From NCBI RefSeq assembly GCF_001665295.1, contig NZ_LZSE01000095.1:1-64000 (forward strand): a DNA stretch of 64,000 nt, given 5' to 3'. Source of the stretch: Mycobacterium sp. 1554424.7 (lineage in GTDB: Bacteria > Actinomycetota > Actinomycetes > Mycobacteriales > Mycobacteriaceae). The position numbers and the translations under genes were made by a program. The notes below the pieces were generated by a model that searched no databases, was not told the origin of the DNA, and saw nothing but the letters and a program-made list of their open reading frames with translations. Below are positions 1 through 8,430 of this stretch, in pieces; position 1 is the stretch's first letter; every line of letters starts with the position of its first letter.

Positions 1-2
1 CC

Positions 3-284
3 ACCGCCGGCGAGGTGGTGTCGATGGAGCGGGCGGCGCAGTACGCCGAGACGTCGCGGCCGTACCTGGCGCCCACCATCAACGCGTACACCGCGCAATT
101 GAGCGCCGGCGTGCGCCAGTACAACGAAATGGTCACCGCCGCAGCGCAATTGGTGTCATCGGCGAACGGCGACGGGGCCGGTCCGGTGCAGCAGCGCTAC
201 CGCGAAGAGCTGGTCGGCGCCACCGATCGCCTGCTCGGGTGGGCGCAGGCGTTCGACGAGCTGGGCGGGCTGCCGCGGCGCTAG
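3..284 (+). CDS. C-terminal part of a probable phage-shock membrane protein (PspM-like), 5' end outside window
   Basis: The reading frame is already open at base 3 and stops with TAG at 282-284, giving 93 residues of a C-terminal domain. The piece is hydrophilic and alanine-rich, probably helical, with no membrane segment in the visible part. The assignment comes mainly from context: in M. tuberculosis the clgR-pspA-Rv2743c (PspM) operon precedes ephG and the Rv2739c glycosyltransferase, and the next genes here are those two. PspM is an integral membrane partner of PspA in envelope stress; if this is PspM, its membrane helices lie in the missing N-terminus. No motif proves the identity. The stop overlaps the convergent DUF5313 gene by four bases. 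Confidence 0.45.
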   Translation, partial: TAGEVVSMERAAQYAETSRPYLAPTINAYTAQLSAGVRQYNEMVTAAAQLVSSANGDGAGPVQQRYREELVGATDRLLGWAQAFDELGGLPRR

Positions 285-676
285 TCGGGTCGCGGGCCGT
301 AGCGCTCGATGTACGCCTGGTGGATGTGCGCGTCGCGCTTGCGGGCCAGTTCGTCGACGAGCTCGGGGTCCAGGCCGTGCACGGCCAGCATGTGACGGCG
401 CCACACCTTGTTCAGCGCGTGCGAGAAGTACACGAACGGAATGAGGATCGGCAGCGTCATGCTCAGGTGGACGTCCAGCGTCGTCGGGATCAGCCAGAAC
501 GGCGCCAGCACCAGCACGGCCGGGACGGCGACGCGAAGCATCATCCGGCGGGTGGCGCCCTTGCCGGCCAGGTCGTTTCGCACCCAGTCGCGCATCGAAT
601 CGGGCAGCCGCGCCCCGGCGCAGTACCGGACGAGTTGCCAAGGGTTCGGCTTGGTGCGGCCCGCGTTGTCGCTCAC
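281..676 (-). CDS. DUF5313 family small membrane protein
   Basis: This 131-residue protein begins MSDNAGRTKPNPWQLVRY, and the KPNPWQ...RY...G..LP...WV.ND pattern is typical of DUF5313 proteins, which are widespread in mycobacteria and have no known function. A hydrophobic stretch at about residues 47-66 and a second at about 70-85 suggest two membrane passes, followed by a charged tail. It is convergent with the upstream partial gene (stops overlap) and lies 2 bp downstream of ephG on the same strand, so it may be co-transcribed with ephG. No catalytic residues can be proposed. Confidence 0.7.
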   Translation of the reverse strand: MSDNAGRTKPNPWQLVRYCAGARLPDSMRDWVRNDLAGKGATRRMMLRVAVPAVLVLAPFWLIPTTLDVHLSMTLPILIPFVYFSHALNKVWRRHMLAVHGLDPELVDELARKRDAHIHQAYIERYGPRPD

Positions 677-678
677 CG

Positions 679-1110
679 CTAGAACGAAGCCTTCAGCGAG
701 GGCACGAGCAGCGCCGCGACGCCGCGCAGTGTCGCCTTGAACATGTCGAAGAAGTCAAAGTAGTCCCGCCACAAGGTGATTCGCCCGTCGTGCACCTCGA
801 ACACGCCGCAGACCCAGAACTGCAGCCGCAGCGGGCCGACAATCAGCGCGTCGGTGCGCTCGGTGAGCACCGCGGCGCCGTCGGCGGCGATGCGGTGGAT
901 CTTCACCTCGAACGCCCCGCGGCCCTCCATGGCGCGGAACAGCTTGATGGCCCGGGCGCGGCCGCGGATCGTCGGCAGGCCGACGTTCTCGTAGACGAGG
1001 TTGTCGTCCAGCGCGGCCTCGGCGGCCTCCAGGTCCGAATCTTGAAGCGCGTTCAGGAAACCCTCGACCGTGCGGGTGTTCGCGACGCCTGTGTCAGTCA
1101 GCTCGGTCAT
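679..1110 (-). CDS. ephG: limonene-1,2-epoxide hydrolase-like epoxide hydrolase (EphG)
   Basis: The 143-residue protein has the NTF2-like cone fold of the limonene-1,2-epoxide hydrolase family, which adds water to epoxides. The family Arg-Asp-Asp triad is visible as R85 and D87 in the ERTDAL segment and D116 in the WRDYFD segment. The tyrosine and asparagine that position the water correspond to Y40 and N42. Length matches Rv2740 (EphG, 149 aa) of M. tuberculosis, and the gene sits beside the Rv2739c glycosyltransferase homologue as there. The frame stays open far upstream, but MTELTDTG at 1110 gives the family length and leaves a 63-bp divergent promoter space before the glycosyltransferase. 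The natural substrate is unknown; M. tuberculosis EphG has been linked to sterol or fatty-acid epoxides. Confidence 0.9.
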   Translation of the reverse strand: MTELTDTGVANTRTVEGFLNALQDSDLEAAEAALDDNLVYENVGLPTIRGRARAIKLFRAMEGRGAFEVKIHRIAADGAAVLTERTDALIVGPLRLQFWVCGVFEVHDGRITLWRDYFDFFDMFKATLRGVAALLVPSLKASF

Positions 1111-1173
1111 GCCCGCCAGCGTATTCGACCGGGGCTGTGCGTGGCGGCCCGGCGCTGTGGCAGGGTAGGGCCG

Positions 1174-2340
1174 ATGCGCGTCGCCGTGGTCGCCGGGCCG
1201 GATCCCGGGCACTCGTTCCCCGCGATCGCACTGTGCCAGCGCTTCGGCGAGGCGGGCGACCAGCCGGTCCTGTTCACCGGCGCGGAATGGACGGGCGCCG
1301 CCCTCGCGGCCGGCATCGACGCCGTCGAGCTGGACGGGCTGACCGCCACCGACGAGGACCTCGACGCAGGGGCCCGGATCCACCGGCGCGCGGCGCGCAT
1401 GGCCGCGCTCAACGTCCCGGCGCTGCGCGACCTGGCGCCCGACCTGGTGGTCTCCGACGTCATCACCGCGGGCGGCGGGATGGCCGCCGAGTTGCTGGGC
1501 ATCCCCTGGATCGAGCTCAACCCGCATCCGCTCTACCTGCCGTCGAAGGGGCTGCCGCCGATCGGCAGCGGGCTGGCGCCCGGCACCGGCTTCCGCGGCC
1601 GGCTGCGCGACGCCAGCATGCGGGCGCTGACGGGGCGATCGTGGCGCGCCGGCATCAAGCAGCGCGCGGCCGCGCGGCTTGAGATCGGGCTGCCCGCCGT
1701 CGACCCCGGGCCGCTGCGGCGCCTCATCGCCACGCTGCCCGCCCTCGAGGTGCCGCGCCCGGACTGGCCGGAGGAGGCCGTCGTCGTCGGGCCGCTGCAC
1801 TTCGAGCCGACCGATCGGGTGCTGGATGTCCCGCCCGGCCCCGGGCCGGTGGTGGTGGTCGCGCCGTCGACCGCGTCGACCGGCACGTCCGGGCTGGCCG
1901 AAGCCGCGCTGGAGTGGCTCATACCCGGGGAGACGCTGCCGGCGGGAGCGCGCCTGGTGGTCTCGCGCCTGGGCGGGGCGGAGCTGGCGCTGCCGCCCCA
2001 CGCGGTGGCCGGGCTGGGGCGCCAGTCGGAGCTGTTGGCGCGGGCCGACCTGGTGATCTGCGGGGGTGGCCACGGGATCGTGGCCAAGACGCTGCTGGCC
2101 GGCGTGCCGCTGGTCGTCGTCCCCGGCGGCGGGGACCAGTGGGAGATGGCCAACCGGGTGGCGCGCCAGGGGAGCGGACGGCTGATCCGGCCGCTGACCG
2201 CCGACGCGCTGGTGGCCGCGGTGGGCGACGTGTTGTCGTCGCCGGGCTACCGGGACGCCGCGCGGCACGCCGCCGCGGGCATCGGCGACGTCGACGACCC
2301 GGTGCGGGTGTGCCGTGAAGCGCTGGCTTTAGCGGGGTAG
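1174..2340 (+). CDS. UGT/MGT-type GT-B glycosyltransferase
   Basis: The protein is 388 residues, exactly the length of Rv2739c. The N-terminus MRVAVVAGPDPGHSFPAI is the first Rossmann strand with a GH loop, as in UDP-glycosyltransferases. Around residues 290-335 lies the donor-binding segment DLVICGGGHG...LLAGVPLVVVPGGGDQWEMANR, the UGT signature with the DQ pair that contacts the nucleotide sugar. There is no signal peptide, so it should act in the cytoplasm. The frame is open upstream, but the ATG at 1174 starts directly at the first beta strand. Acceptor and sugar donor cannot be inferred. The gene is divergent from ephG and followed 10 bp later by DUF3046. Confidence 0.85.
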   Translation: MRVAVVAGPDPGHSFPAIALCQRFGEAGDQPVLFTGAEWTGAALAAGIDAVELDGLTATDEDLDAGARIHRRAARMAALNVPALRDLAPDLVVSDVITAGGGMAAELLGIPWIELNPHPLYLPSKGLPPIGSGLAPGTGFRGRLRDASMRALTGRSWRAGIKQRAAARLEIGLPAVDPGPLRRLIATLPALEVPRPDWPEEAVVVGPLHFEPTDRVLDVPPGPGPVVVVAPSTASTGTSGLAEAALEWLIPGETLPAGARLVVSRLGGAELALPPHAVAGLGRQSELLARADLVICGGGHGIVAKTLLAGVPLVVVPGGGDQWEMANRVARQGSGRLIRPLTADALVAAVGDVLSSPGYRDAARHAAAGIGDVDDPVRVCREALALAG

Positions 2341-2350
2341 CTCGGTGGGT

Positions 2351-2557
2351 ATGTTGGCCAGCGTGCGGCTGACGGAGTTCAACGAGCGGGTTGTGTTGCG
2401 ATTCGGGTCCACCTACGGCGCGTCGGTGCTGGTGGATCACGTGCTGAGCGGGTTCGGCGGCCGCACCGCCGCCCAGGCGATCGAGGACGGGGTCGAGCCC
2501 CGCGACGTCTGGCGCGCGCTGTGCGTCGACTTCGACGTGCCCCGCGATCAGTGGTGA
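2351..2557 (+). CDS. DUF3046 family protein
   Basis: A 68-residue protein containing the DUF3046 core RLTEF..RV..RFG..YG.SV..DHVL...GGRT..QAIEDGV.PRDVWRALC..FDVP. It corresponds to Rv2738c, which lies directly before recA in mycobacteria. Function is unknown; it looks like a small soluble helical protein. ATG 2351 was chosen; a GTG at 2345 in frame would add two residues. The gene starts 10 bp after the glycosyltransferase stop, so the two are probably one transcript. It is followed by a repeat array that separates it from the convergent FhuF-like gene. Confidence 0.85.
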   Translation: MLASVRLTEFNERVVLRFGSTYGASVLVDHVLSGFGGRTAAQAIEDGVEPRDVWRALCVDFDVPRDQW

Positions 2558-2576
2558 GTAGTGCGGCCCCGTCGTT

Positions 2577-2653
2577 GAGTGTGCAGTGGTGGCGCCCTGG
2601 ACGCACACTCACCGCCCTGGATACACACCAAAGCCCTGAGTACACACTCATTT
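2577..2653. repeat. array of about 20-bp CCTGG/CACAC units
   Basis: Three adjacent imperfect units start at 2595, 2615 and 2634, each reading CCCTG-rich start, then ACACAC, then a CTCA or CCAA end (lengths 20, 19 and 20 bp). Just upstream, 2577-2596 reads GAGTGTGCAGTGGTGGCGCC, which looks like a unit in the opposite orientation. The last unit covers the TGA stop (2648-2650 on the minus strand) of the FhuF-like gene. The same vocabulary (GTGTG, CCAGGGC) occurs at 52341-52505, so this is a dispersed element between convergent or 3' gene ends. No ORF, no insertion-sequence terminus and no spacer diversity of a CRISPR kind is seen. Confidence 0.6.
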
Positions 2654-3325
2654 CCCGCCGGGCCGCTGGTCACGGCGAAACACGCAGTCGCCGCAGACGG
2701 ACCTCCCGGGAACGCGATAGAACAGGCAACAGCTGCGGCGCCGGAAACCCAGATGCGAGCCGGTGATCACGCCCGACCCGGCCAGCATGCCGGTGTCCAG
2801 CAGTGACTCGGTCATCTCGACGATCGCGGGCCGCAGGTCGGGGCGCGCGATGAGCAGCGCCCGGGACGCCCCGACGAGCGCGGACGCGATATTGCCTGCC
2901 AGCAGGGCGGGCGCCAGCTTGACCCGCAGGCCCGCGGCGAACGGCTTCATGTGCCCTTTGACCACGACGCGATACAGCAACTTCGCCGACGGCCGGTCGA
3001 CGGCCTGCCCGACGGGTTCGGGGATGCGCAGCTGCGCCCCGTCGTCGGCGCGCTGCAGGTCCTTGAGGTCCGGGACGACGCCATGGCCCAGCGCGCACGC
3101 CAGCACCGGCGACCACAACCGGGTGGCGTGGCCGAGGTGCACCAGCGAGGCGGCGATCCGCAGGTCCGACGTGTGATAGCGCCGCGCGGTGGCGTCGATC
3201 AGATCGGCGAAACCGTCGGCGTAGGACTGCCCGACCGGATGCCACCCGGCCGCGTCACCACCGACCGTGAACGTGAAAAACCGTTTATAAGAAGATATTT
3301 CGGCCAGCTCGGCAGAAATGTCCAT
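2648..3325 (-). CDS. FhuF-like ferric-siderophore reductase family 2Fe-2S protein
   Basis: The C-terminus carries SCCLFYRVPGRSVCGDC, the C-C-x10-C-x2-C cluster-binding motif of the FhuF family, whose characterised members reduce ferric siderophores in the cytoplasm and release iron. The chosen start, MDISAELAEIS at 3325, gives 225 residues and has a purine-rich AGAGGA about ten bases upstream. In-frame starts at 3367 and 3454 would add 14 or 43 residues without a clear ribosome-binding site. The remaining body (for example LGHATRLWSPVLACALGHGVVP) fits the family. In M. tuberculosis only a short cysteine-rich remnant (Rv2737A) is annotated here, as I recall, so this copy appears intact. No IdeR box is visible upstream. 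Confidence 0.75.
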   Translation of the reverse strand: MDISAELAEISSYKRFFTFTVGGDAAGWHPVGQSYADGFADLIDATARRYHTSDLRIAASLVHLGHATRLWSPVLACALGHGVVPDLKDLQRADDGAQLRIPEPVGQAVDRPSAKLLYRVVVKGHMKPFAAGLRVKLAPALLAGNIASALVGASRALLIARPDLRPAIVEMTESLLDTGMLAGSGVITGSHLGFRRRSCCLFYRVPGRSVCGDCVFRRDQRPGGK

Positions 3326-3553
3326 GCGCAACCAATCCTCTAAGGGGAAATCCGCCCCAGTTCTCATGAGGAAGCGCTGACGGTGAGTATCTGGCTCTCG
3401 GGTCAGGACGTGTCCGTCCCCGATCACAGTGGCGGGACCGCACCGGATTCGCACCGGTTTCCTCGGCTTCAGCAGGTTGTTGAGGCCCCGTCAGCGCCTT
3501 TCGGTAGCAAATGTTGCCACACGCCGTTGCCGCGCCCGGCGTGTCTCCTTGAA

Positions 3554-3569
3554 TCGAACACGTGTTCGG
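3554..3569 (+). promoter_or_regulatory. LexA SOS box upstream of recA
   Basis: TCGAACACGTGTTCGG matches the mycobacterial SOS box TCGAAC-N4-GTTCGA with one difference in the right half. It lies 105 bp upstream of the recA ATG, in a 348-bp gap between recA and the divergent FhuF-like gene. This is the LexA-repressed recA control site by family knowledge. Apart from this box and the downstream promoter motif, nothing else was recognised in the gap. Confidence 0.9.
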
Positions 3570-3593
3570 CTAATGTGGTGAGCGTTCGGGGAC

Positions 3594-3616
3594 TTGTCAG
3601 ACCCCGCGCCTAGGGT
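3594..3616 (+). promoter_or_regulatory. RecA-NDp type (LexA-independent, PafBC-class) promoter of recA
   Basis: TTGTCAG at 3594-3600 followed ten bases later by TAGGGT at 3611-3616 fits the RecA-NDp promoter pattern TTGTCRGTG-N8-TAnnnT that drives LexA-independent DNA-damage genes in mycobacteria and is activated by PafBC. The GTG of the consensus is not kept (ACC here), but spacing to the -10 is preserved. With the SOS box 25 bp upstream this reproduces the two-promoter arrangement known for M. tuberculosis recA. Confidence 0.75.
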
Positions 3617-3673
3617 CACCGCCAACCGACCGATACCGGTCACCGAACACAAACGACGATAGGAAGAGGCATC

Positions 3674-5806
3674 ATGACGCAAGCCCCCGACCGCGAGAAG
3701 GCCCTCGAACTGGCGATGGCCCAGATCGAGAAGAGCTACGGGAAAGGCTCGGTGATGCGTCTCGGCGACGAGATGCGCCAGCCGATCTCGGTCATCCCGA
3801 CCGGATCCATCGCACTGGATGTGGCCCTGGGCATCGGCGGCCTGCCACGTGGCCGGGTCGTGGAGATCTACGGCCCGGAGTCCTCGGGTAAGACCACCGT
3901 GGCGCTGCACGCGGTGGCCAACGCCCAGGCCGCCGGCGGCGTCGCGGCGTTCATCGACGCCGAGCACGCCCTGGACCCGGACTACGCCAAGAAACTCGGC
4001 GTCGACACCGACTCGCTGCTGGTCAGCCAGCCGGACACCGGCGAGCAGGCCCTGGAGATCGCCGACATGCTGATCCGTTCCGGCGCGCTCGACATTCTGG
4101 TCATCGACTCGGTGGCGGCCCTGGTGCCGCGCGCGGAGCTCGAAGGCGAGATGGGGGACAGCCACGTCGGGCTGCAGGCCCGGCTGATGAGCCAGGCGCT
4201 GCGGAAAATGACCGGCGCGCTCAACAACTCGGGAACCACGGCGATCTTCATCAACCAGCTCCGGGAGAAGATCGGTGTGATGTTCGGGTGCATGAACTAT
4301 TCGACCCGGGTGACTCTTGCCGACGGCACCACCGAGAAGATCGGCAAGATCGTCAACAACAAGATGGACGTCGAGGTGCTGTCCTACGACCCGGAGACAG
4401 ACCGGATTGTGCCCCGCAAGATAGTGAACTGGTTCAATAACGGGCCGGCAAAGCAGTTCCTCCAATTCACCGTCGAGAAGTCCAGCGGTAACGGCAAGTC
4501 GCAGTTCGCGGCGACGCCCAACCACCTCATTCGCACACCGGGTGGCTGGACAGAAGCCGGCGATCTCTTCACCGGTGATCGGGTGTTGGCCTCCGAACCG
4601 CACTTGCTCAGCGACCAGCAGTTCCAGGTGGTATTGGGATCGCTGATGGGTGATGGGAACCTCTCGCCCAATCGGCGCGATCGCAATGGGGTCCGTTTCC
4701 GCCTGGGACACGGCGCTAAGCAGTCGGAGTACCTGCAGTGGAAGACCGCATTAATGGGCAACATTCGGCACGCGGTGCGAGAGAACGCGAAGGGCGCGAG
4801 CTTTGTCGACTTCACCCCACTGCCGGAGCTCGCTGAATTACAGCGCGCGGTCTATCTCGGGGATGGCAAGAAGTTCTTCTCCGAGGAGTATCTCAAGGCG
4901 CTAACACCACTGGCTTTGGCTATTTGGTACATGGATGACGGCTCATTCGCCTTGCGCTCCAAGGGATTGCAGGAGCGTACGGCAGGCGGCAGCGGGCGCA
5001 TCGAGATCTGCGTCGAAGCCATGAGCGAAGGCACACGCGCACGATTGCGTGACTACCTGTGTGACACATACGGCTTGGATGTGCGTCTGCGGCACGCTGG
5101 CTCAGCCGGTAAGGCGGTGCTGGTGTTCTCTGCTGCTGCCACAACAAAGTTTCAGGAGATGGTCGCGCCATATATGGCGCCGTCCATGGAATACAAGCTG
5201 TTGCCGCGTTTCCGCGGTCAGGGGACGGTGACGCCACAGTTCATCGAACCCACGCAGCAGTTGGTACCGGCCCGCATTCTCGATGTGCATGTCAAACCGC
5301 ACACTCGGTCAATGAATCGGTTCGATATCGAGGTCGAGGGCAATCACAACTATTTCGTTGATGGAGTGATGGTGCATAACTCGCCCGAAACTACCACGGG
5401 CGGAAAGGCTTTGAAGTTCTACGCGTCGGTGCGCATGGACGTGCGCCGGATCGAGACGCTCAAGGACGGCACCAACGCGGTCGGCAACCGCACCCGGGTC
5501 AAGGTCGTCAAGAACAAGGTGTCGCCGCCGTTCAAGCAGGCCGAATTCGACATCCTCTACGGCCGCGGCATCAGCCGGGAGGGCTCGCTGATCGACATGG
5601 GGGTGGACCAGGGCTTCATCCGCAAGTCCGGTTCGTGGTTCACCTACGAGGGCGAGCAGCTCGGCCAGGGCAAGGAGAACGTCCGCACCTTCCTGATGGA
5701 GAACGCCGACATCGCCAACGAGATCGAGAAGAAGATCAAGGAAAAGCTCGGCATTGGCGCGGTCGTGACCGATGAAGACGTCCTCCCCGCCCCCGTCGAC
5801 TTCTGA
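3674..5806 (+). CDS. recA: recombinase RecA precursor with intein
   Basis: The 710-residue precursor consists of RecA residues 1-205, an intein (206-569) and the remaining 141 residues, giving a 346-residue mature RecA. Walker [10 protein letters not shown] is at 67-75; the Walker B strand [12 protein letters not shown] is at about 139-150. The intein splits the protein after VMFG and before Ser570-Pro-Glu-Thr, in the DNA-binding loop L2 region. RecA forms ATP-dependent filaments on single-stranded DNA, drives homologous recombination and stimulates LexA self-cleavage. The ATG at 3674 is preceded by GGAAGAGG. The end overlaps recX by 35 bp, so expression is probably coupled. Function depends on protein splicing. 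Confidence 0.98.
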   Translation: MTQAPDREKALELAMAQIEKSYGKGSVMRLGDEMRQPISVIPTGSIALDVALGIGGLPRGRVVEIYGPESSGKTTVALHAVANAQAAGGVAAFIDAEHALDPDYAKKLGVDTDSLLVSQPDTGEQALEIADMLIRSGALDILVIDSVAALVPRAELEGEMGDSHVGLQARLMSQALRKMTGALNNSGTTAIFINQLREKIGVMFGCMNYSTRVTLADGTTEKIGKIVNNKMDVEVLSYDPETDRIVPRKIVNWFNNGPAKQFLQFTVEKSSGNGKSQFAATPNHLIRTPGGWTEAGDLFTGDRVLASEPHLLSDQQFQVVLGSLMGDGNLSPNRRDRNGVRFRLGHGAKQSEYLQWKTALMGNIRHAVRENAKGASFVDFTPLPELAELQRAVYLGDGKKFFSEEYLKALTPLALAIWYMDDGSFALRSKGLQERTAGGSGRIEICVEAMSEGTRARLRDYLCDTYGLDVRLRHAGSAGKAVLVFSAAATTKFQEMVAPYMAPSMEYKLLPRFRGQGTVTPQFIEPTQQLVPARILDVHVKPHTRSMNRFDIEVEGNHNYFVDGVMVHNSPETTTGGKALKFYASVRMDVRRIETLKDGTNAVGNRTRVKVVKNKVSPPFKQAEFDILYGRGISREGSLIDMGVDQGFIRKSGSWFTYEGEQLGQGKENVRTFLMENADIANEIEKKIKEKLGIGAVVTDEDVLPAPVDF
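4289..5380 (+). other. RecA intein (M. leprae-type insertion site) with LAGLIDADG homing endonuclease
   Basis: This segment encodes a 364-residue intein. It begins with Cys206 ([14 protein letters not shown]), contains the splicing block B region [12 protein letters not shown], and ends with [13 protein letters not shown], giving the terminal His-Asn, followed by Ser as the +1 nucleophile. Two LAGLIDADG blocks are visible: [10 protein letters not shown] at about residues 321-330 and [11 protein letters not shown] at about 413-423. All catalytic splicing residues are present and both acidic residues of the endonuclease are kept, so splicing and homing activity may both be intact. The insertion point and sequence correspond to the M. 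leprae RecA intein (365 aa), not the M. tuberculosis one, which lies further downstream in RecA. Confidence 0.95.
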
Positions 5807-6293
5807 GCCCTCCCGCGAGGAGCAGGCGCGGGCGCTGTGCCTGCGCCTGCTCACCGCGAGATCGCGCACCCGGGCCGAGCTGTCGGGCCAACTGTCCAAA
5901 CGCGGATATCCCGACGACGTGGCCGAGCGGGTGCTCGACCGGCTGGCGGACGTCGGCCTGGTGGACGACGCCGACTTCGCCGAACAGTGGGTCGAGTCGC
6001 GGCGGGCGAGGGCGGGAAAGAGCAGGCGCGCGTTGGCCGCCGAGCTGCGCACCAAGGGCGTCGACAACGAGGTGATCACCGCGGTGCTGGGCGGGATCGA
6101 CGCCGGTGCCGAGCGGGACCGCGCCGAGCAGCTGGTGCGGGCCAAGCTGCGGCGGGAGACGCTCCGCGACGACGACGAGCGGGTGAGCCGCCGGCTGGTG
6201 GGGATGCTGGCGCGCCGCGGCTACGCCCAGAACCTGGCATGCGAGGTCGTGCTCGCCGAGCTTGCCGCCGAACGCGAGCGCAGGCGGGTCTAG
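5772..6293 (+). CDS. recX: recombination regulatory protein RecX
   Basis: The 173-residue protein shows the RecX pattern of three-helix repeats, for example [35 protein letters not shown] and [12 protein letters not shown]. RecX binds RecA filaments and inhibits ATPase and strand exchange. The start ATG at 5772 lies inside the end of recA (35-bp overlap in another frame), the usual mycobacterial arrangement that couples the two genes and places recX under the same SOS control. Length is close to the 174 residues of M. tuberculosis RecX. miaB follows after 44 bp; the Rv2735c/Rv2734 genes found at this point in H37Rv, as I recall, are absent. Confidence 0.95.
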   Translation: MKTSSPPPSTSEPSREEQARALCLRLLTARSRTRAELSGQLSKRGYPDDVAERVLDRLADVGLVDDADFAEQWVESRRARAGKSRRALAAELRTKGVDNEVITAVLGGIDAGAERDRAEQLVRAKLRRETLRDDDERVSRRLVGMLARRGYAQNLACEVVLAELAAERERRRV

Positions 6294-6337
6294 CTGCGGG
6301 TTAATTCCGTACGCCCCGGTCGCCGTACCATGGCCCC

Positions 6338-7840
6338 GTGACGTCGACGCTGGCCCGAGATGTTTCGGGGGTGCGCACCTACCAGGTGCGCACGTATGGC
6401 TGCCAGATGAACGTCCACGACTCCGAGCGGCTGGCGGGCCTGCTGGAGGCCGCCGGCTACCGGCGGGCGGCCGACGGCTCGGACGCCGACGTGGTGGTGT
6501 TCAACACCTGCGCCGTGCGGGAGAACGCCGACAACAAGCTGTACGGCAACCTCAGCCACCTGGCCCCACGCAAGCGCGGCAACCCCGACATGCAGATCGC
6601 CGTCGGGGGCTGCCTGGCCCAAAAAGACCGCGACGCGCTGCTGCGCAAGGCGCCGTGGGTCGACGTCGTGTTCGGCACCCACAACATCGGATCGCTGCCG
6701 ACGCTGCTCGACCGCGCGCGGCACAACAAGGTGGCGCAGGTGGAGATCGCCGAGGCGCTGCAGCAGTTCCCGTCGTCGCTGCCGAGCGCCCGCGAATCCG
6801 CCTACGCCGCTTGGGTTTCCATCTCCGTGGGGTGCAACAACAGCTGCACCTTCTGCATCGTGCCGTCGCTGCGCGGCAAGGAGGTCGACCGCAGCCCGGC
6901 CGACATCCTCGCCGAGGTCCAATCGCTGGTCGACGACGGCGTGCTCGAAATCACCCTGCTGGGCCAGAACGTCAACGCCTACGGGGTCTCCTTCGCCGAC
7001 CCGGCGCAGCCCCGCGATCGCGGCGCCTTCGCCGAGTTGCTGCGGGCCTGCGGGCGCATCGACGGGCTGGAGCGCGTGCGGTTCACCTCGCCGCACCCGG
7101 CCGAGTTCACCGACGACGTCATCGCGGCGATGGCGCAGACGCCCACCGTTTGTCCGGCCCTGCACATGCCGCTGCAATCGGGCTCCGACCGGGTGCTGCG
7201 CGCGATGCGCCGCTCGTACCGCGCCGAGCGCTACCTGGGCATCATCGAGCGCGTCCGGGCGGCCATGCCCCACGCGGCGATCACCACGGACCTGATCGTC
7301 GGATTTCCCGGCGAGACCGAAGAGGATTTCGCCGCCACCCTCGACGTCGTGCGACAGGCCCGCTTCGCGGCGGCGTTCACCTTCCAGTACTCCAAGCGGC
7401 CCGGCACACCCGCCGCCGAACTCGACGGGCAGCTGCCGAAAGCCGTCGTGCAGGAACGCTACGAGCGGCTCGTCGCGGTGCAGGAGCAGATCTCGCTGGA
7501 GGGCAACCGCGCGCTGATCGGCCAGCGGGTCGAATTGCTCGTCGCCACCGGCGAAGGGCGCAAGGACGCCCGCACGGCGCGCATGACCGGACGCGCGCGC
7601 GACGGCCGGCTCGTCCACTTCGCCTCGAACGACGGGGTGCGGCCCGGCGACATCGTCACCACAGAAATCACCGAGGCGGCGCCGCACCACCTCATCGCCG
7701 ACGCCGGCATCCTGGGCCACCGCCGCACCCGGGCCGGCGACGCCCACGCCGAAGGCCGGCGCCCGCGCACGATCGGCCTGGGCATGCCCGCCGTCGGCCC
7801 GGCCACCGAGGAACGAGAACCCCAGGGATGTACCCGATGA
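6338..7840 (+). CDS. miaB: tRNA-2-methylthio-N6-dimethylallyladenosine synthase MiaB
   Basis: The 500-residue radical SAM methylthiotransferase adds a methylthio group to i6A37 of tRNAs. The UPF0004 domain cysteines that hold the auxiliary 4Fe-4S cluster are C22 (YGCQMN), C58 (NTCAVREN) and C92 (GGCLAQ). The radical SAM CxxxCxxC motif is GCNNSCTFC, with C166, C170 and C173. A TRAM-like RNA-binding region lies near residues 385-450. The GTG start at 6338 gives [11 protein letters not shown], close to other mycobacterial MiaB proteins (about 512 aa). miaA, the enzyme making its substrate, is 4 kb downstream on the same strand. Confidence 0.97.
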   Translation: MTSTLARDVSGVRTYQVRTYGCQMNVHDSERLAGLLEAAGYRRAADGSDADVVVFNTCAVRENADNKLYGNLSHLAPRKRGNPDMQIAVGGCLAQKDRDALLRKAPWVDVVFGTHNIGSLPTLLDRARHNKVAQVEIAEALQQFPSSLPSARESAYAAWVSISVGCNNSCTFCIVPSLRGKEVDRSPADILAEVQSLVDDGVLEITLLGQNVNAYGVSFADPAQPRDRGAFAELLRACGRIDGLERVRFTSPHPAEFTDDVIAAMAQTPTVCPALHMPLQSGSDRVLRAMRRSYRAERYLGIIERVRAAMPHAAITTDLIVGFPGETEEDFAATLDVVRQARFAAAFTFQYSKRPGTPAAELDGQLPKAVVQERYERLVAVQEQISLEGNRALIGQRVELLVATGEGRKDARTARMTGRARDGRLVHFASNDGVRPGDIVTTEITEAAPHHLIADAGILGHRRTRAGDAHAEGRRPRTIGLGMPAVGPATEEREPQGCTR

Positions 7841-8430
7841 AGAAAGAACACACCGACATCGACGCCCTACGCAGCGAAATCGAGGCGGCCGAACGCCGGG
7901 TGGCGCGCGAGATCGAGCCGGGCCCAAGGGCTTTGGTGGTCGCGATCCTGGTCTTCGTGCTGCTGGCCTCGTTCATCCTGCCGCACACCGGGCACGTGCG
8001 CGGCTGGGACGTGCTGTTCTCCAGCCACGGCGCCGGCGCCGCCGCGGTAGCCCTGCCGTCGCGCGTGTTCGCCTGGCTGGCGCTGGTGTTCGGGGTGGGC
8101 TTCTCGATGCTGGCGCTGATGACACGGCGCTGGGCGCTGGCCTGGGTCGCGCTGGCGGGCTCGGCGATCGCGTCCGGCGCGGGGCTGCTCGCCATCTGGT
8201 CGCGCCAGACCGTGGCCGCCGGGCACCCCGGCCCGGGTTTGGGGCTGATCGTCGCGTGGATCACCGTGATGGTGTTGACGTTTCACTGGGCCCGGCTGGT
8301 CTGGGAGCGCACCGCCGTGCACCTGGCGGCCGAGGAGCAGCGGCGCCGCTTCGCCGCCGAGCAGCAGTCGAAGACTCTGCTGGACACCCTCGACAAGCCG
8401 GACGACTCCGCGCCCAAGCCCGAGGACTAG
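7837..8430 (+). CDS. conserved mycobacterial membrane protein (Rv2732c-like)
   Basis: About 197 residues: a charged N-terminus, then hydrophobic segments at roughly residues 28-47, 72-92, 95-120 and 128-150 suggesting four membrane helices, and a charged C-terminal tail. Position and length match Rv2732c (204 aa), a conserved membrane protein of unknown function. The start was placed at ATG 7837, which overlaps the miaB stop as ATGA and has AGGG nine bases upstream; an in-frame ATG at 7828 would add three residues. The gene is therefore translationally coupled to miaB. It is convergent with the DUF349 gene (4-bp overlap). Confidence 0.75.
   Translation: MKKEHTDIDALRSEIEAAERRVAREIEPGPRALVVAILVFVLLASFILPHTGHVRGWDVLFSSHGAGAAAVALPSRVFAWLALVFGVGFSMLALMTRRWALAWVALAGSAIASGAGLLAIWSRQTVAAGHPGPGLGLIVAWITVMVLTFHWARLVWERTAVHLAAEEQRRRFAAEQQSKTLLDTLDKPDDSAPKPED

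Noticed and set aside
3326-3553. IdeR box controlling the FhuF-like gene
   Set aside because: No sequence close to the TTAGGTTAGGCTAACCTAA consensus is present on either strand.
4600-5000. Free-standing homing endonuclease gene inside recA
   Set aside because: The frame is continuous with RecA and intein splicing blocks flank the LAGLIDADG part, so it is one precursor protein.
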